A stretch of DNA of 64,000 nucleotides from NCBI GenBank assembly GCA_023439185.1, contig JAEXOR010000048.1, forward strand, positions 1-64,000, written 5' to 3'. Positions within the stretch are counted from its first letter, which is position 1, and each line of letters starts with the position of its first letter. Position numbers and translations under genes: made by a program. Of the stretch, positions 18,048-26,053 are shown piece by piece. The stretch is from Bacillota bacterium. GTDB lineage: Bacteria > Bacillota > Desulfotomaculia > Desulfotomaculales > Desulfallaceae. Below the pieces are notes generated by a model. The model was not told where the DNA came from and did not search any database. It worked only from the letters and a program-made list of their open reading frames with translations.

Positions 18048-18875
18048 TCAAGCCCCTTTCAGCATCAACACGGAAGCCATCCGCCCTGCCCGGCCGCCCT
18101 GCCCGCGGTGGGAAAAAAACAGGTCCCGGCGGCAAGCGGTGCAGTAACCAGACAGAGTTATATTTTCCGCCCTGACGCCCACATCCCGCAAAACCAGGCG
18201 GTTCAGTTCCGGCAGGTTAAGCTGCCAGCGGCCCGGCCTCCCCGGAACCGCGCACCGGTGTCCACCGGACAGGCATTTTTCCACTCCGGACATCACCGCT
18301 TCATCCACCTCGTAACAGCACGGGCCGACAGAGGGGCCGATGCCGGCCAGAATATCATCCGCCCGGCATCCGTAGCCCTCAACCATGTGCCGGACGGTTT
18401 TAGCGCCGATGCGCAGCACCGAGCCTTTCCACCCGGCGTGGGCCAAGGCAATCACCCGGCGGCGCGGATCCAAAAAAAATAAGGGCACGCAGTCCGCGTA
18501 ATAGCTGGACAAAATTAAACCCGGCGTCGCGGTGACCAGAGCGTCAAACCCGGGCAGAGCATCTTCTCTTGACCGCGCTCCCCGCCCGGCGTGCGACAAA
18601 TCAACGTCAAGCACCCGGTCGCCGTGCACCTGGTCCGCCGCCACCAGCCGGTCAAGCCCGGCGCCCAGTATACGGCACACCCGGTCCCGGTTGGTGTTCA
18701 CGTGCTCCGGGTCATCGCCCACCTTGAAACCCAGGTTCAACGAATCAAAGGGAGCCGGGCTGACGCCGCCGCGCCTGGTGGTAAAGGCATGCGCCACCGC
18801 ACCGGTGGCGGTAAATGAAGGGATGGTCAACACAGTTAGGCCGCCATCCCGCGCAAGTGCGAATCCAGACGGCAT
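18048..18875 (-). CDS. pgeF: Peptidoglycan editing factor / purine nucleoside phosphorylase-like (YlmD, DUF152)
   Basis: A 275-residue protein when started at the ATG at 18875, which follows AAAGGAAA; an ATG at 18905 overlaps the upstream gene. The family is a laccase-fold enzyme that cleaves adenosine phosphorolytically and, in E. coli, edits L-Ser out of muropeptides. The metal-site motifs are intact: QVHGDRV, SYYADCVPLFF, HAGWKGSV and IGPSVGPCCYEV. It corresponds to ylmD, normally directly between ylmC and ylmE in Bacillus; here it is separated from both by inserted genes. Confidence 0.92.
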   Translation of the reverse strand: MPSGFALARDGGLTVLTIPSFTATGAVAHAFTTRRGGVSPAPFDSLNLGFKVGDDPEHVNTNRDRVCRILGAGLDRLVAADQVHGDRVLDVDLSHAGRGARSREDALPGFDALVTATPGLILSSYYADCVPLFFLDPRRRVIALAHAGWKGSVLRIGAKTVRHMVEGYGCRADDILAGIGPSVGPCCYEVDEAVMSGVEKCLSGGHRCAVPGRPGRWQLNLPELNRLVLRDVGVRAENITLSGYCTACRRDLFFSHRGQGGRAGRMASVLMLKGA

Positions 18876-18904
18876 GTCAATTTCCTTTCGGGGTTTTCCT
18901 TGCA

Positions 18905-20467
18905 TTATTTCGCCTGTTCGGTCTGCTCGAGGATCAGGTTGATTTCTTTAATCCGCCTCATTAAACGTTCCATTTCCGGACGGGCCGGGTCGGAACCGGC
19001 AAAGCTGGCCATTTTGGCGGCCAACGACTGGTAGGCGCTCAACAGGTCCGTGGCCGTGAACTCGTAACCAGGCGTTAAATTCACTGTTTCCTGCCATTGG
19101 GGGGCATATGCCTCCAGGCCCAAGTTTTCATACATTAACCCGGACAAAGCACTCAGGGCTTCGGGCTCGCCGTGCACCAGGAATACCCGGCGGGGCTTTT
19201 GCTTGAATTTACCGACCCAATCCAGCAGTCCCCGCTGGTCGGCATGGGAAGAATAAGCGCCAATGCTCCTGATATCCGCCCGTACCGCTATTTCTTCGCC
19301 GTGAATCCGGACGGAAGAAGCGCCGTTCAAAAGTTGATGGCCCTTGGTTCCGGCGGCCTGGTAGCCGACGAACAGCACCGTGCATTCGGGGCGCCAAAGG
19401 TTGTGCTTCAGGTGGTGCTTGATGCGCCCGGCGTCGCACATGCCGCTGGCCGACAGGATAATGGCCCCGCCTTGCATTTCATTCAGCATCCGGGACTCGT
19501 CGGTGGTGCGGGAAAAATGCAACCCCGGCATGGTCAGCGGGTTATCTCCCGCCATGATTAGTTTACTGGTTTCAGGGTCGAATAATTCGGGGTGCCGCTT
19601 AAATACTTCGGTGACCGCCACCGCCATGGGGCTGTCAATGAATACCTTTACCGGCGGCAGTTTATCCGCGATAAAAAGCTGGTTGATATCATAAAGCAAG
19701 TCCTGGGTGCGTTCCACCGCGAAGGCCGGTATAATCAGGTTGCCGCCCTTGCGGTAGGTTTCCTCGATCACCTCCAGAAGCTTGCTGTTCCTGTTTTCGT
19801 CTTTATCTTTATGCAGCCGGTTTCCATATGTGCTTTCAATAATCAGGTAATCGGCTTCTTCTATTATCGACGGGTCGTTCACATACGGTTTGCCGGGGCT
19901 GCCCAAATCACCGGTAAATACAAGCTTGGTCTGGTTACCTCCTTCCCTGATCCACATTTCCAGAATGGAGGAGCCCAGTATGTGCCCGGCGTCCACGAAA
20001 CGCACCGAGATATCCTCATCAAGAGCAATTATTTGATTGTACCGGACCCGCTCAAAATTTTTTACGCACCGGTACCCGTCCTCGGCGGTGTAAATGGGGG
20101 CATATAGTTTTTTGCCCGCCCGTTTTGCCTTGCGGTTGAGGCGCTCCACTTCCATCTCCTGGATGTGGCCGCTGTCGGGAAGCATTACCTCCAGCAGGTC
20201 GACGCTGGCGTCCGTGGCCAATGCCCGTCCCTTAAAACCGTGTTTAAACAACCTGGGCGACTGTCCGCTATGATCAATGTGCGCATGAGTCAGCAACAGG
20301 TAATCAACCGATTGAGGGGTCACGGCAAAGGGCTCGTAGTTGCGTTCCCTGATTACCCTGGGCCCCTGAAACATACCGCAATCCACCATTATTTTTTTAT
20401 CCGCCGTTTCCACCAGATGGCAGGACCCGGTCACTGTCTGCGCTGCACCGAGAAAGGTTATCTGCAT
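18905..20467 (-). CDS. MBL-fold / beta-CASP ribonuclease-like hydrolase
   Basis: A 520-residue metallo-beta-lactamase-fold protein of the beta-CASP group, related to CPSF73/YSH1-type RNA exonucleases. The zinc motif is LLTHAHIDHSG near residue 56, with later histidines in VDAGHILGS and a metal aspartate in VFTGDLG. The beta-CASP insert (about 210-390) contains ESTYGNRLH, and the C-terminal histidine lies in IGAYSSHADQ. A C-terminal helical tail extends past residue 455. Function in this organism is unknown. The gene is divergent from fmdB. Confidence 0.88.
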   Translation of the reverse strand: MQITFLGAAQTVTGSCHLVETADKKIMVDCGMFQGPRVIRERNYEPFAVTPQSVDYLLLTHAHIDHSGQSPRLFKHGFKGRALATDASVDLLEVMLPDSGHIQEMEVERLNRKAKRAGKKLYAPIYTAEDGYRCVKNFERVRYNQIIALDEDISVRFVDAGHILGSSILEMWIREGGNQTKLVFTGDLGSPGKPYVNDPSIIEEADYLIIESTYGNRLHKDKDENRNSKLLEVIEETYRKGGNLIIPAFAVERTQDLLYDINQLFIADKLPPVKVFIDSPMAVAVTEVFKRHPELFDPETSKLIMAGDNPLTMPGLHFSRTTDESRMLNEMQGGAIILSASGMCDAGRIKHHLKHNLWRPECTVLFVGYQAAGTKGHQLLNGASSVRIHGEEIAVRADIRSIGAYSSHADQRGLLDWVGKFKQKPRRVFLVHGEPEALSALSGLMYENLGLEAYAPQWQETVNLTPGYEFTATDLLSAYQSLAAKMASFAGSDPARPEMERLMRRIKEINLILEQTEQAK

Positions 20468-20674
20468 TCGGTTATGCCTCCAATGTATGTTGATCAGCTT
20501 ATTCTGAACGAACTCCCATGTCAGAAATTTGACTTAGTAGTTAATTCACTGCCTGAACCGTCATTCCCTGCCGGAAAAAGTCAAAAAACCGGAGCCCCGG
20601 GTATTTACCAATTCCGCCCTTGACATAGAGAGTCGCAGATCATACATTTATATAGAAGAAAGGGGTGTACCAAA

Positions 20675-20890
20675 ATGCCGATTTACGAATTCCGTTGCAA
20701 TAAATGCGGACACCGTTTTGAAAAACTATGCTCCATTGGAGAAAACGGTGAAAAAATGCAGTGTCCCGCCTGCACCGCGCCGGCGCCCAACCGGGTAATG
20801 TCCGGCTTTTGCGCGTGCGGCACGGAAAGCGGCGGCGGAAGCAGTTGCGGTTCCTGCAGTTCATCCAACTGCGGCAGTTGCGGTCACTAA
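20675..20890 (+). CDS. FmdB-type zinc-ribbon protein
   Basis: A 71-residue protein. MPIYEFRCNKCGHRFEKL is the family signature: a zinc ribbon with CNKC and CPAC pairs at about 8-11 and 30-33. The C-terminal third is a low-complexity Gly/Ser/Cys tail with repeated CGSC-like units. FmdB-like proteins are often called putative regulators but their role is unproven. The ribosome site AGAAAGGGG precedes the ATG. Confidence 0.88.
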   Translation: MPIYEFRCNKCGHRFEKLCSIGENGEKMQCPACTAPAPNRVMSGFCACGTESGGGSSCGSCSSSNCGSCGH

Positions 20891-20898
20891 GGGCGATC

Positions 20899-21013
20899 GT
20901 AGGGACGGCCCCTTGCGGGCGCCCAAAAAACGCCTTTCTCAACAGTCTTAAGTCTCAAACTGTTGAGAAAGGCGTTTTAGTTCTCTTCGGGCGCCCGCGA
21001 GGGGCGCCCCTAC
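20899..21013. repeat. Nested palindromic intergenic repeat
   Basis: Outer arms (20899-20924, GTAGGGACGGCCCCTTGCGG..., and 20989-21013, ...GCGAGGGGCGCCCCTAC) flank a perfect 20-bp inner inverted repeat (AAAACGCCTTTCTCAACAGT at 20927-20946 with its complement at 20959-20978). The inner hairpin sits between the convergent fmdB and BsuPI-type genes and could terminate both. The outer arm resembles GC-rich palindromes widely dispersed in bacterial genomes. Confidence 0.85.
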
Positions 21014-21066
21014 AACTCGGCTTTAAGAAAACTAAAACGCCTGCAATGGTTGTTGGCTGCCTTTTT

Positions 21067-22044
21067 CTACCGGCTAACGCAGACCATTTCCACATTATCA
21101 ATGATTACGCTGTTGGTGTTCCCGGTGCGCGGGCGGAAAGTCAAACGCAATTCGGCCCGGTCGGCGCCGGCCGGCAGCACGCCGGTGGTAAAACGGAACT
21201 GCTGGAAGTTTCTGTCCGGTATGGATGACGGTGAATATGAGGGATCAATCCGGCCGATGAACCGTCCCTGCCGGTCATAAAGGTAAATCGTCGCGTCCAG
21301 AGCGTACCTGCCCAAACCGGAGCCTTTAATTCTCTCCCTGGCCCGGAAGGTAACCTGGTAATTAAGCCGGCCGCCCACCGGTACCGACTGGCGCAGGCTT
21401 GCTTCCCGGCCGCTGTCCGCGCCCAGTTCCGCCGCAAAACGGCCGGACTGGGATATTTCCGAACGGCGCACGTTGTTTGCGGTCCAGTACCTGGGGTTAC
21501 TGGGGGAAACCCAATCTTCAAATCCCGGGTTGGCCAGCATATTGGTTCTCTGGCAGCGGTTCGTCGGTGGTGTCGGCGGTGTCGGGCGGGTTACAACCTC
21601 GACCCGGGTTTGCACGAACCGGTTGCGCAACTGCACGGCCGTATTCTCAGCCCGGATGGTATAGGTACCCTGTTCCACATAATTACCCCGCCTGTCGCGC
21701 AGGTCCCAGGTAGCCCTGTAAGTACGGCACTCTCCGGGCCGCAGCCTCTCAGTACCGCCTCTCTGGCCGGAACCCTGTCCGCCGCTACCCGACCAGCTCC
21801 ACACCTCCCTGCCGTTACGCAGCGCCGCTATCTCAAAACGCCGGCCGCTGGGGTAATTCAAGGTGATGGTTCTTGAGGATACGTTGCACTTGGTAAAGGT
21901 TATCCGCACCTGATCACCGCGATGGTACTCCCTGCGGTCGGTGGTCAGCGTATAACGCAGGCCGTTAACAGTGGTGCTGGTGAAAGTACCGCCGGCGGCT
22001 TGCTGCTGGCGCATGAGCTGCTGAGTATCTTCATATTTTTCCAC
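21067..22044 (-). CDS. BsuPI-domain protein with C-terminal carbohydrate-binding-like domain
   Basis: A 325-residue protein. The GTG at 22044 (VEKYEDTQQL) follows AAAGGAGGGG, whereas an ATG 21 bp upstream overlaps that ribosome site. Residues about 30-150 resemble the intracellular proteinase inhibitor fold BsuPI (RREYHRGDQVRITFTKCN, then PGECRTYRATWDLRD and EQGTYTIRA). A proline-rich linker (TPPTPPT) leads to a jelly-roll-like domain beginning NMLANPGFEDWV, typical of carbohydrate-binding modules. No signal peptide is visible, unusual for such a domain pair, so it may act inside the cell or in the spore. Basic overall. Confidence 0.75.
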   Translation of the reverse strand: MEKYEDTQQLMRQQQAAGGTFTSTTVNGLRYTLTTDRREYHRGDQVRITFTKCNVSSRTITLNYPSGRRFEIAALRNGREVWSWSGSGGQGSGQRGGTERLRPGECRTYRATWDLRDRRGNYVEQGTYTIRAENTAVQLRNRFVQTRVEVVTRPTPPTPPTNRCQRTNMLANPGFEDWVSPSNPRYWTANNVRRSEISQSGRFAAELGADSGREASLRQSVPVGGRLNYQVTFRARERIKGSGLGRYALDATIYLYDRQGRFIGRIDPSYSPSSIPDRNFQQFRFTTGVLPAGADRAELRLTFRPRTGNTNSVIIDNVEMVCVSR

Positions 22045-22125
22045 GACTTCCCCTCCTTTCGGCAAATAAGACTCTGTACCAATTTATGTGCCGAAAGGTA
22101 AAAAGGTGCTTCGGGGGTTGACGCG

Positions 22126-22593
22126 TTACCGGGATGCGCCGTTCAACATGATAATGCGCTGGTTGGCGGAGCCGCGAAAAGGCAGCGACAGATCCCGCTT
22201 GTCTTCCTGGTAGGGGCCGTCCACCAGCACATGGGCGTGTTTCAGCGCCGGCAAGTCTTTAACATCCTCGTACAGGTAGCCGGTATAAATCCAAACACTC
22301 AACCGGGGAAATTCCCTGCGTACCAGGCGCAGCGCGGCATCCAGCGCCTCGGCCTGCATCAGGGGGTCGCCGCCGGAAAAGGTGATCCCGTCTATCAGAG
22401 GAGTAATATGATCCTTAATCATTCCGGCCACCTCTTCCGGGGTCATTTCCTGTCCACCCTCCGGCGGAATCAGGTCGGGATTATGACAGCCCCTGCAATG
22501 GCGGGGGCAGCCCTGGGTAAATATGACCAACCGGACGCCGGGACCATCCACCACGCTTTCTTTAACCAAGCCGGAAATTCGCAATCTGTTCAA
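22126..22593 (-). CDS. nrdG: Anaerobic ribonucleotide reductase activating protein
   Basis: A 155-residue radical-SAM enzyme that generates the glycyl radical on NrdD. The cluster motif is FTQGCPRHCRGCHNPD (CX3CX2C) near residues 28-37, followed by GITFSGGDPLMQ, which contacts SAM. It is about 3.5 kb from nrdD, separated by unrelated genes, rather than adjacent as usual. Start ATG with GGAGG upstream. No signal for NrdR binding was noticed in its promoter. Confidence 0.93.
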   Translation of the reverse strand: MNRLRISGLVKESVVDGPGVRLVIFTQGCPRHCRGCHNPDLIPPEGGQEMTPEEVAGMIKDHITPLIDGITFSGGDPLMQAEALDAALRLVRREFPRLSVWIYTGYLYEDVKDLPALKHAHVLVDGPYQEDKRDLSLPFRGSANQRIIMLNGASR

Positions 22594-22770
22594 AACTATT
22601 CCTCCCGGTAACCGCTTTTAACAGACAAGTTAATATGCCCGCCGGCGGATGTCAATAGGAATTGAAGCAAGCATAATTTAATGAACTGTTAATAAAATAG
22701 TAATTGTTAAGTAATGATTAACCGCTAAAATGTGAAGAATATATTAATAAAATTCAAGAGGTGAAGAAAT

Positions 22771-22923
22771 ATGGATAAGTATGTATGTTCAATCTGCGGT
22801 TACGTTTACGATCCCGCAGAAGGAGCAGATGATATTCCGCCGGGAACCCCCTTCGAGCAATTGCCGGACGATTGGGTATGTCCGGTATGCGGCGCCGGTA
22901 AAGACCAGTTCGAAAAAGAGTAA
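22771..22923 (+). CDS. Rubredoxin
   Basis: A 50-residue electron carrier read directly from the sequence. Two iron-binding pairs, CSIC (6-9) and CPVC (37-40), surround the typical DPAEGADD and PFEQLPDDW segments. The ribosome site AGAGGTGAAG is upstream. It is 19 bp before the rubrerythrin-like gene and likely cotranscribed; the pair should move electrons to reduce peroxide in this anaerobe. Divergent from nrdG over 177 bp of AT-rich promoter DNA. Confidence 0.96.
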   Translation: MDKYVCSICGYVYDPAEGADDIPPGTPFEQLPDDWVCPVCGAGKDQFEKE

Positions 22924-22942
22924 ACCGGGAGGGAGAATCAGG

Positions 22943-23431
22943 ATGGCTTGGAATATCACCAAATTCAACGGTGAGGAAATTGTCCGTTTAGCAGTAGAGA
23001 TAGAAAAGCAGGGGCAAAGGTTCTATGAGCTTGCCGCCGCCCAGGTGGAGGACGCCGAGGTTAAAAAAGTTTTCGAGTCACTGGCCGGTGAAGAAAAACA
23101 GCATATAGCCGATTTCGAAGGTTTGGGCGCGAAGCTGCCCGCAGAATTCACGCCCAACGAAAGCTATGTGGGTGAATATGGCGATTATATCAAGGCTCTG
23201 ATCGACAACCATGTGTTCAATAACAATAATGTCGAAAAAATGGTGCCCACGATCAGCGTAACCAGAGAGGCGCTGGCGGTGGCGTTCAGATTTGAAAAGG
23301 ACTCCATCCTAATCTTCCAGGAACTGTACAACCTGGTGGACGACGCAGGCAAAGAAGTGCTGGGCAAGTTGATTGACCAGGAGAAACAGCATATCAGAAA
23401 ACTGGCCACTGATTTTGTTCCTTATAACTAG
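22943..23431 (+). CDS. Rubrerythrin-like ferritin-family protein
   Basis: 162 residues starting at the ATG at 22943 behind GGGAGGGAG. A four-helix ferritin-like di-iron protein: carboxylate ligands lie in EIEKQGQRFYE, the EEKQHIADFE pair, the FEKDSILIFQEL helix and DQEKQH. It lacks the C-terminal rubredoxin domain of classical rubrerythrin; the separate rubredoxin gene directly upstream can supply it. Proposed role: peroxide detoxification or iron handling. Confidence 0.9.
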   Translation: MAWNITKFNGEEIVRLAVEIEKQGQRFYELAAAQVEDAEVKKVFESLAGEEKQHIADFEGLGAKLPAEFTPNESYVGEYGDYIKALIDNHVFNNNNVEKMVPTISVTREALAVAFRFEKDSILIFQELYNLVDDAGKEVLGKLIDQEKQHIRKLATDFVPYN

Positions 23432-23465
23432 AAAAAGGCAGTATCAACAATTTTGTGCTTTTACC

Positions 23466-23494
23466 AAATCCCACCGTTATTTCAGGTGGGATTT
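23466..23494 (+). terminator. Intrinsic terminator of the rubredoxin-rubrerythrin operon
   Basis: A perfect 10-bp stem (AAATCCCACC / GGTGGGATTT) with a 9-base loop, followed by ATTTCG. The stop codon of the convergent vapC-like gene (23482) lies inside the loop, so the hairpin may serve both directions. Confidence 0.8.
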
Positions 23495-23928
23495 ATTTCG
23501 TTGATGAACGGGTTTTGCGCTAGAATTCTTTCGTAGAATTGACCGTCATTGAGATTTTCGGTTAGAACCATGGTGCAGCCCATTTTTTTAGCGCTGCAAA
23601 TAATCAGGGCATCCCAAAACGATAGCCTGTTCCTTTGTTGAATATCTATGGCATCCAGAATATCTGTTGCATCCGGCACATGCAACCTCCACTGCGAAAA
23701 ATCAGATATAATCCTCGAAGCCAATTCAGGGCTTACCGGCCTCGCTACTTTATGCGTTACCGTCACATAAAACTCTTGCAGCACCTGGATACTCAGGCAA
23801 CCATTCCCAGATTCCCAAAGGCTACTCAGAATGGCCTTGGCCTGGAAGTGTTTTTTACCTGCTGAGGCGTCATGAGCATAAACAAGAATGTTCGTATCTA
23901 CAAACAGATATTCCCCGTTATCGCTCAT
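23482..23928 (-). CDS. PIN-domain toxin (VapC-like)
   Basis: A 148-residue PIN ribonuclease. The acidic residues are in place: Asp in LFVDTNILVY, Glu in LQEFYVTV, Asp in FWDALIICSA and the C-terminal TENLNDG. It overlaps the upstream antitoxin gene by 11 bp, the usual translational coupling of toxin-antitoxin pairs. The target RNA cannot be inferred. Confidence 0.85.
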   Translation of the reverse strand: MSDNGEYLFVDTNILVYAHDASAGKKHFQAKAILSSLWESGNGCLSIQVLQEFYVTVTHKVARPVSPELASRIISDFSQWRLHVPDATDILDAIDIQQRNRLSFWDALIICSAKKMGCTMVLTENLNDGQFYERILAQNPFINEINPT

Positions 23929-24160
23929 GGATGTCTCTCCTTGACCAGCTCATATTCCCTTTTGTCCCCAGATCAGGAGCGCCATTCAAAATCATTAAAT
24001 GACGTTCCCGCGCTTTCTTATAAGCATCATCCTTCTTCACTATATTTTCCAAAGCTCCGGCCAACAGGCTTGATACCGAAATCCGTCTCTCCACAGCAAT
24101 ATATTTTGCTTTAAGCAGGATATCTTTGGGCAAAGATAATGTTATATTTTGATACTCCAC
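23918..24160 (-). CDS. Antitoxin partner of the PIN toxin (ribbon-helix-helix type likely)
   Basis: About 80 residues, starting at the GTG at 24160 behind GGAGGTG. The N-terminus EYQNITLSLPKDILLKAKYIAVERRISVSSLLAGALENI has the beta strand plus two helices expected of a ribbon-helix-helix DNA-binding antitoxin. The C-terminal tail is charged and probably binds the toxin. Overlap with the toxin gene is 11 bp. Confidence 0.75.
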   Translation of the reverse strand: MEYQNITLSLPKDILLKAKYIAVERRISVSSLLAGALENIVKKDDAYKKARERHLMILNGAPDLGTKGNMSWSRRDIHER

Positions 24161-24327
24161 GCACAACACCTCCACGTAAATAAGTGTATCACGCAATTAC
24201 GTGGAGCGCAAGAACCCAGACCCGCTTTATGGCAAAAACTCTCCAATCTACTGTTGCTCACACTTTGTATGAGCTTAAAAATAAACCCTATAATGGTTCC
24301 TATAACCAGATAAAGATATAGTTTTAA

Positions 24328-25227
24328 TCAGTTAAACAATTCAGAAATAGGCACCGGTTCCAGATCCCGCTCCCTCAATTTTTGAATAATTTCGGGCAGG
24401 GCCTGTAGCGTATTCTTATGCCCTTCATGCAAAATAATTATTGAGCCTGGTTTCGTCTGATTCATTATTTTAGCAACTGTTTCTTCCGGCGGCGGGTCCT
24501 CCCAATCCCTGGGATCAACATCCCATAGGACCAAATGCTGGTTCAATTCCCGAGCCGCCGCAACCACGGCCTCGGAGTAGCGGCCATAGGGAGGGCGCAT
24601 AAAGTCTACCTCTCGGCCCACGGTATCATAAACCTGCTCTGTCACACTTTGCAAGTCCGCTAACACCTGCTCCGTATTCAGTTCATCCAACCGGCCATGC
24701 CCCCAGGAGTGGCTGCCGATCTCGCTTCCCTGCTCTATAACTTTACGGGCCTGTTCGGGGTAAAGACTCACCCGCTGCCCCACCATGAAAAAAGTTGCCC
24801 GCGTGTCATGCTTTTCAAGGATGCCCAGATACTGTTCGGTCATCCCCGGATACGGGCCATCATCAAAGCTTATCCCCACTTTACCCTGAACCTCGACCCG
24901 TTTTATTATTTGTGGATACTCCACCGGAGGTGGTTCAGCCGCCATAGACTCTCGCGGTAAAAGCAGCATTTCCTCCGGCTTTAATAATACTTGCCGGGAT
25001 TTACCCTGGTCATCCGCCGTTATATGCTTGGTTACAGCCGCTTGACGACTAACGGGAGGGGGTGATGTTTTCGTTGATTGGTTTGCTTGTTGGTTTAACA
25101 CCCGCCCCAGGTTATAAAAGGGTGATTGGCTTGAGATTGGATACTGAAATGGATAGAAGAAAACGCCAAAAAAGACCAGCACTCCGGTCATTATCCGCAA
25201 AAAAACTTTTAACAATTTTCGTTGCAC
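24328..25227 (-). CDS. Polysaccharide deacetylase (NodB domain)
   Basis: A 299-residue protein with an N-terminal membrane anchor or signal (about 8-30), a Ser/Thr/Pro linker, and a NodB catalytic domain from about 112. Motif 1 is ISFDDGPYPGMT (catalytic base and metal Asp), motif 2 HSWGHG (metal histidines), motif 3 RPPYGRYS, and motif 5 IIILHEG. It probably removes acetyl groups from peptidoglycan or another cell-surface glycan, possibly during sporulation. Start GTG at 25227 with only a weak, distant AAAGGA. Confidence 0.88.
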   Translation of the reverse strand: MQRKLLKVFLRIMTGVLVFFGVFFYPFQYPISSQSPFYNLGRVLNQQANQSTKTSPPPVSRQAAVTKHITADDQGKSRQVLLKPEEMLLLPRESMAAEPPPVEYPQIIKRVEVQGKVGISFDDGPYPGMTEQYLGILEKHDTRATFFMVGQRVSLYPEQARKVIEQGSEIGSHSWGHGRLDELNTEQVLADLQSVTEQVYDTVGREVDFMRPPYGRYSEAVVAAARELNQHLVLWDVDPRDWEDPPPEETVAKIMNQTKPGSIIILHEGHKNTLQALPEIIQKLRERDLEPVPISELFN

Positions 25228-25322
25228 TCCTAATATTAATTCCTTTATTACTAGACGGATTTACTCATATTTTGTTGCATTTTATTAGGGGTAATGATAA
25301 ATAAATTTTTTAAAAATGGTTT

Positions 25323-26009
25323 TTGTTTGTAATACCCAACGGCACTTTGTTCATTGAGGAACTTGTTTTGGTTCCTACACAGACGGTGGTTAAATTACGT
25401 TATAGAGGCGAAGAACACGCCCCGGAGCTAACAACCCAAGAAGTTAAGCTAAGAACGCCGGGTGGCTTGGTGAAACCCCGGGGTGGAGACGCTCACGGCA
25501 CCAGGGTGGGTGATGCGTGGGAACAGACCTATGATCTTGAATTCCAGCGTCTGGATCCCGTGCCGCAGCAAGTAACGCTTGAACTGGCGGGCCGGGTTTA
25601 CCAAAAAGGTGAAACGCGAATACCTTTGAGCGCTAAACAATCAGCCTCGGCGCCGGCTGGGCGCGAAGTGCGGATTGTGGATTTACAGCAAAACGGGCGC
25701 ACGGGAGAGGCCACAATTAGTTATGTCACTGACGAAAAAAATCCCCGGCCCTTTTCAATCATGGATTGGCGGGTTTTAGATGACCAGGGTAAAATGCACC
25801 GCACATACCTGCCCGAAATAAAAAGTTCAGTAAGTATGGCCGTGGGGAAACAGACTGCCACCACCAGCGACACAAACGAAAAGGAATATGTCTTAAAATT
25901 GAGCTGGGAGCTTCCGCGCGGCAATCAAGCAGTGGCGCTGATCAACGCGGGGTACTGGGAGTACCGGGACAATTTGGGTTCTTTTACTTTACAGATTCCC
26001 GGAGAGTAA
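25323..26009 (+). CDS. DUF5643/DUF4179-like extracytoplasmic domain, probably an N-terminally truncated fragment
   Basis: About 228 codons without a convincing ribosome site or a signal peptide. The N-terminal FIEELVLVPTQTVVKLRYRG and later PFSIMDWRVLDDQGK resemble the C-terminal domain of DUF4179 membrane proteins (often sigma/anti-sigma partners), where it normally follows a membrane helix. That part is missing here. Likely a 5'-truncated gene; alternatively a soluble stand-alone domain. It converges with nrdD, 44 bp apart. Confidence 0.5.
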   Translation: MFVIPNGTLFIEELVLVPTQTVVKLRYRGEEHAPELTTQEVKLRTPGGLVKPRGGDAHGTRVGDAWEQTYDLEFQRLDPVPQQVTLELAGRVYQKGETRIPLSAKQSASAPAGREVRIVDLQQNGRTGEATISYVTDEKNPRPFSIMDWRVLDDQGKMHRTYLPEIKSSVSMAVGKQTATTSDTNEKEYVLKLSWELPRGNQAVALINAGYWEYRDNLGSFTLQIPGE

Positions 26010-26053
26010 TATAAACGAAAAGCATTAATATGCCGCATTCGGGCCATGGCCTG

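Noticed and set aside
25062..25304. Plus-strand frame with a hydrophobic segment, opposite the deacetylase N-terminus
   Set aside because: It is the complement of the deacetylase signal anchor; hydrophobic codons on one strand often give hydrophobic frames on the other, and the deacetylase is supported by its catalytic domain.
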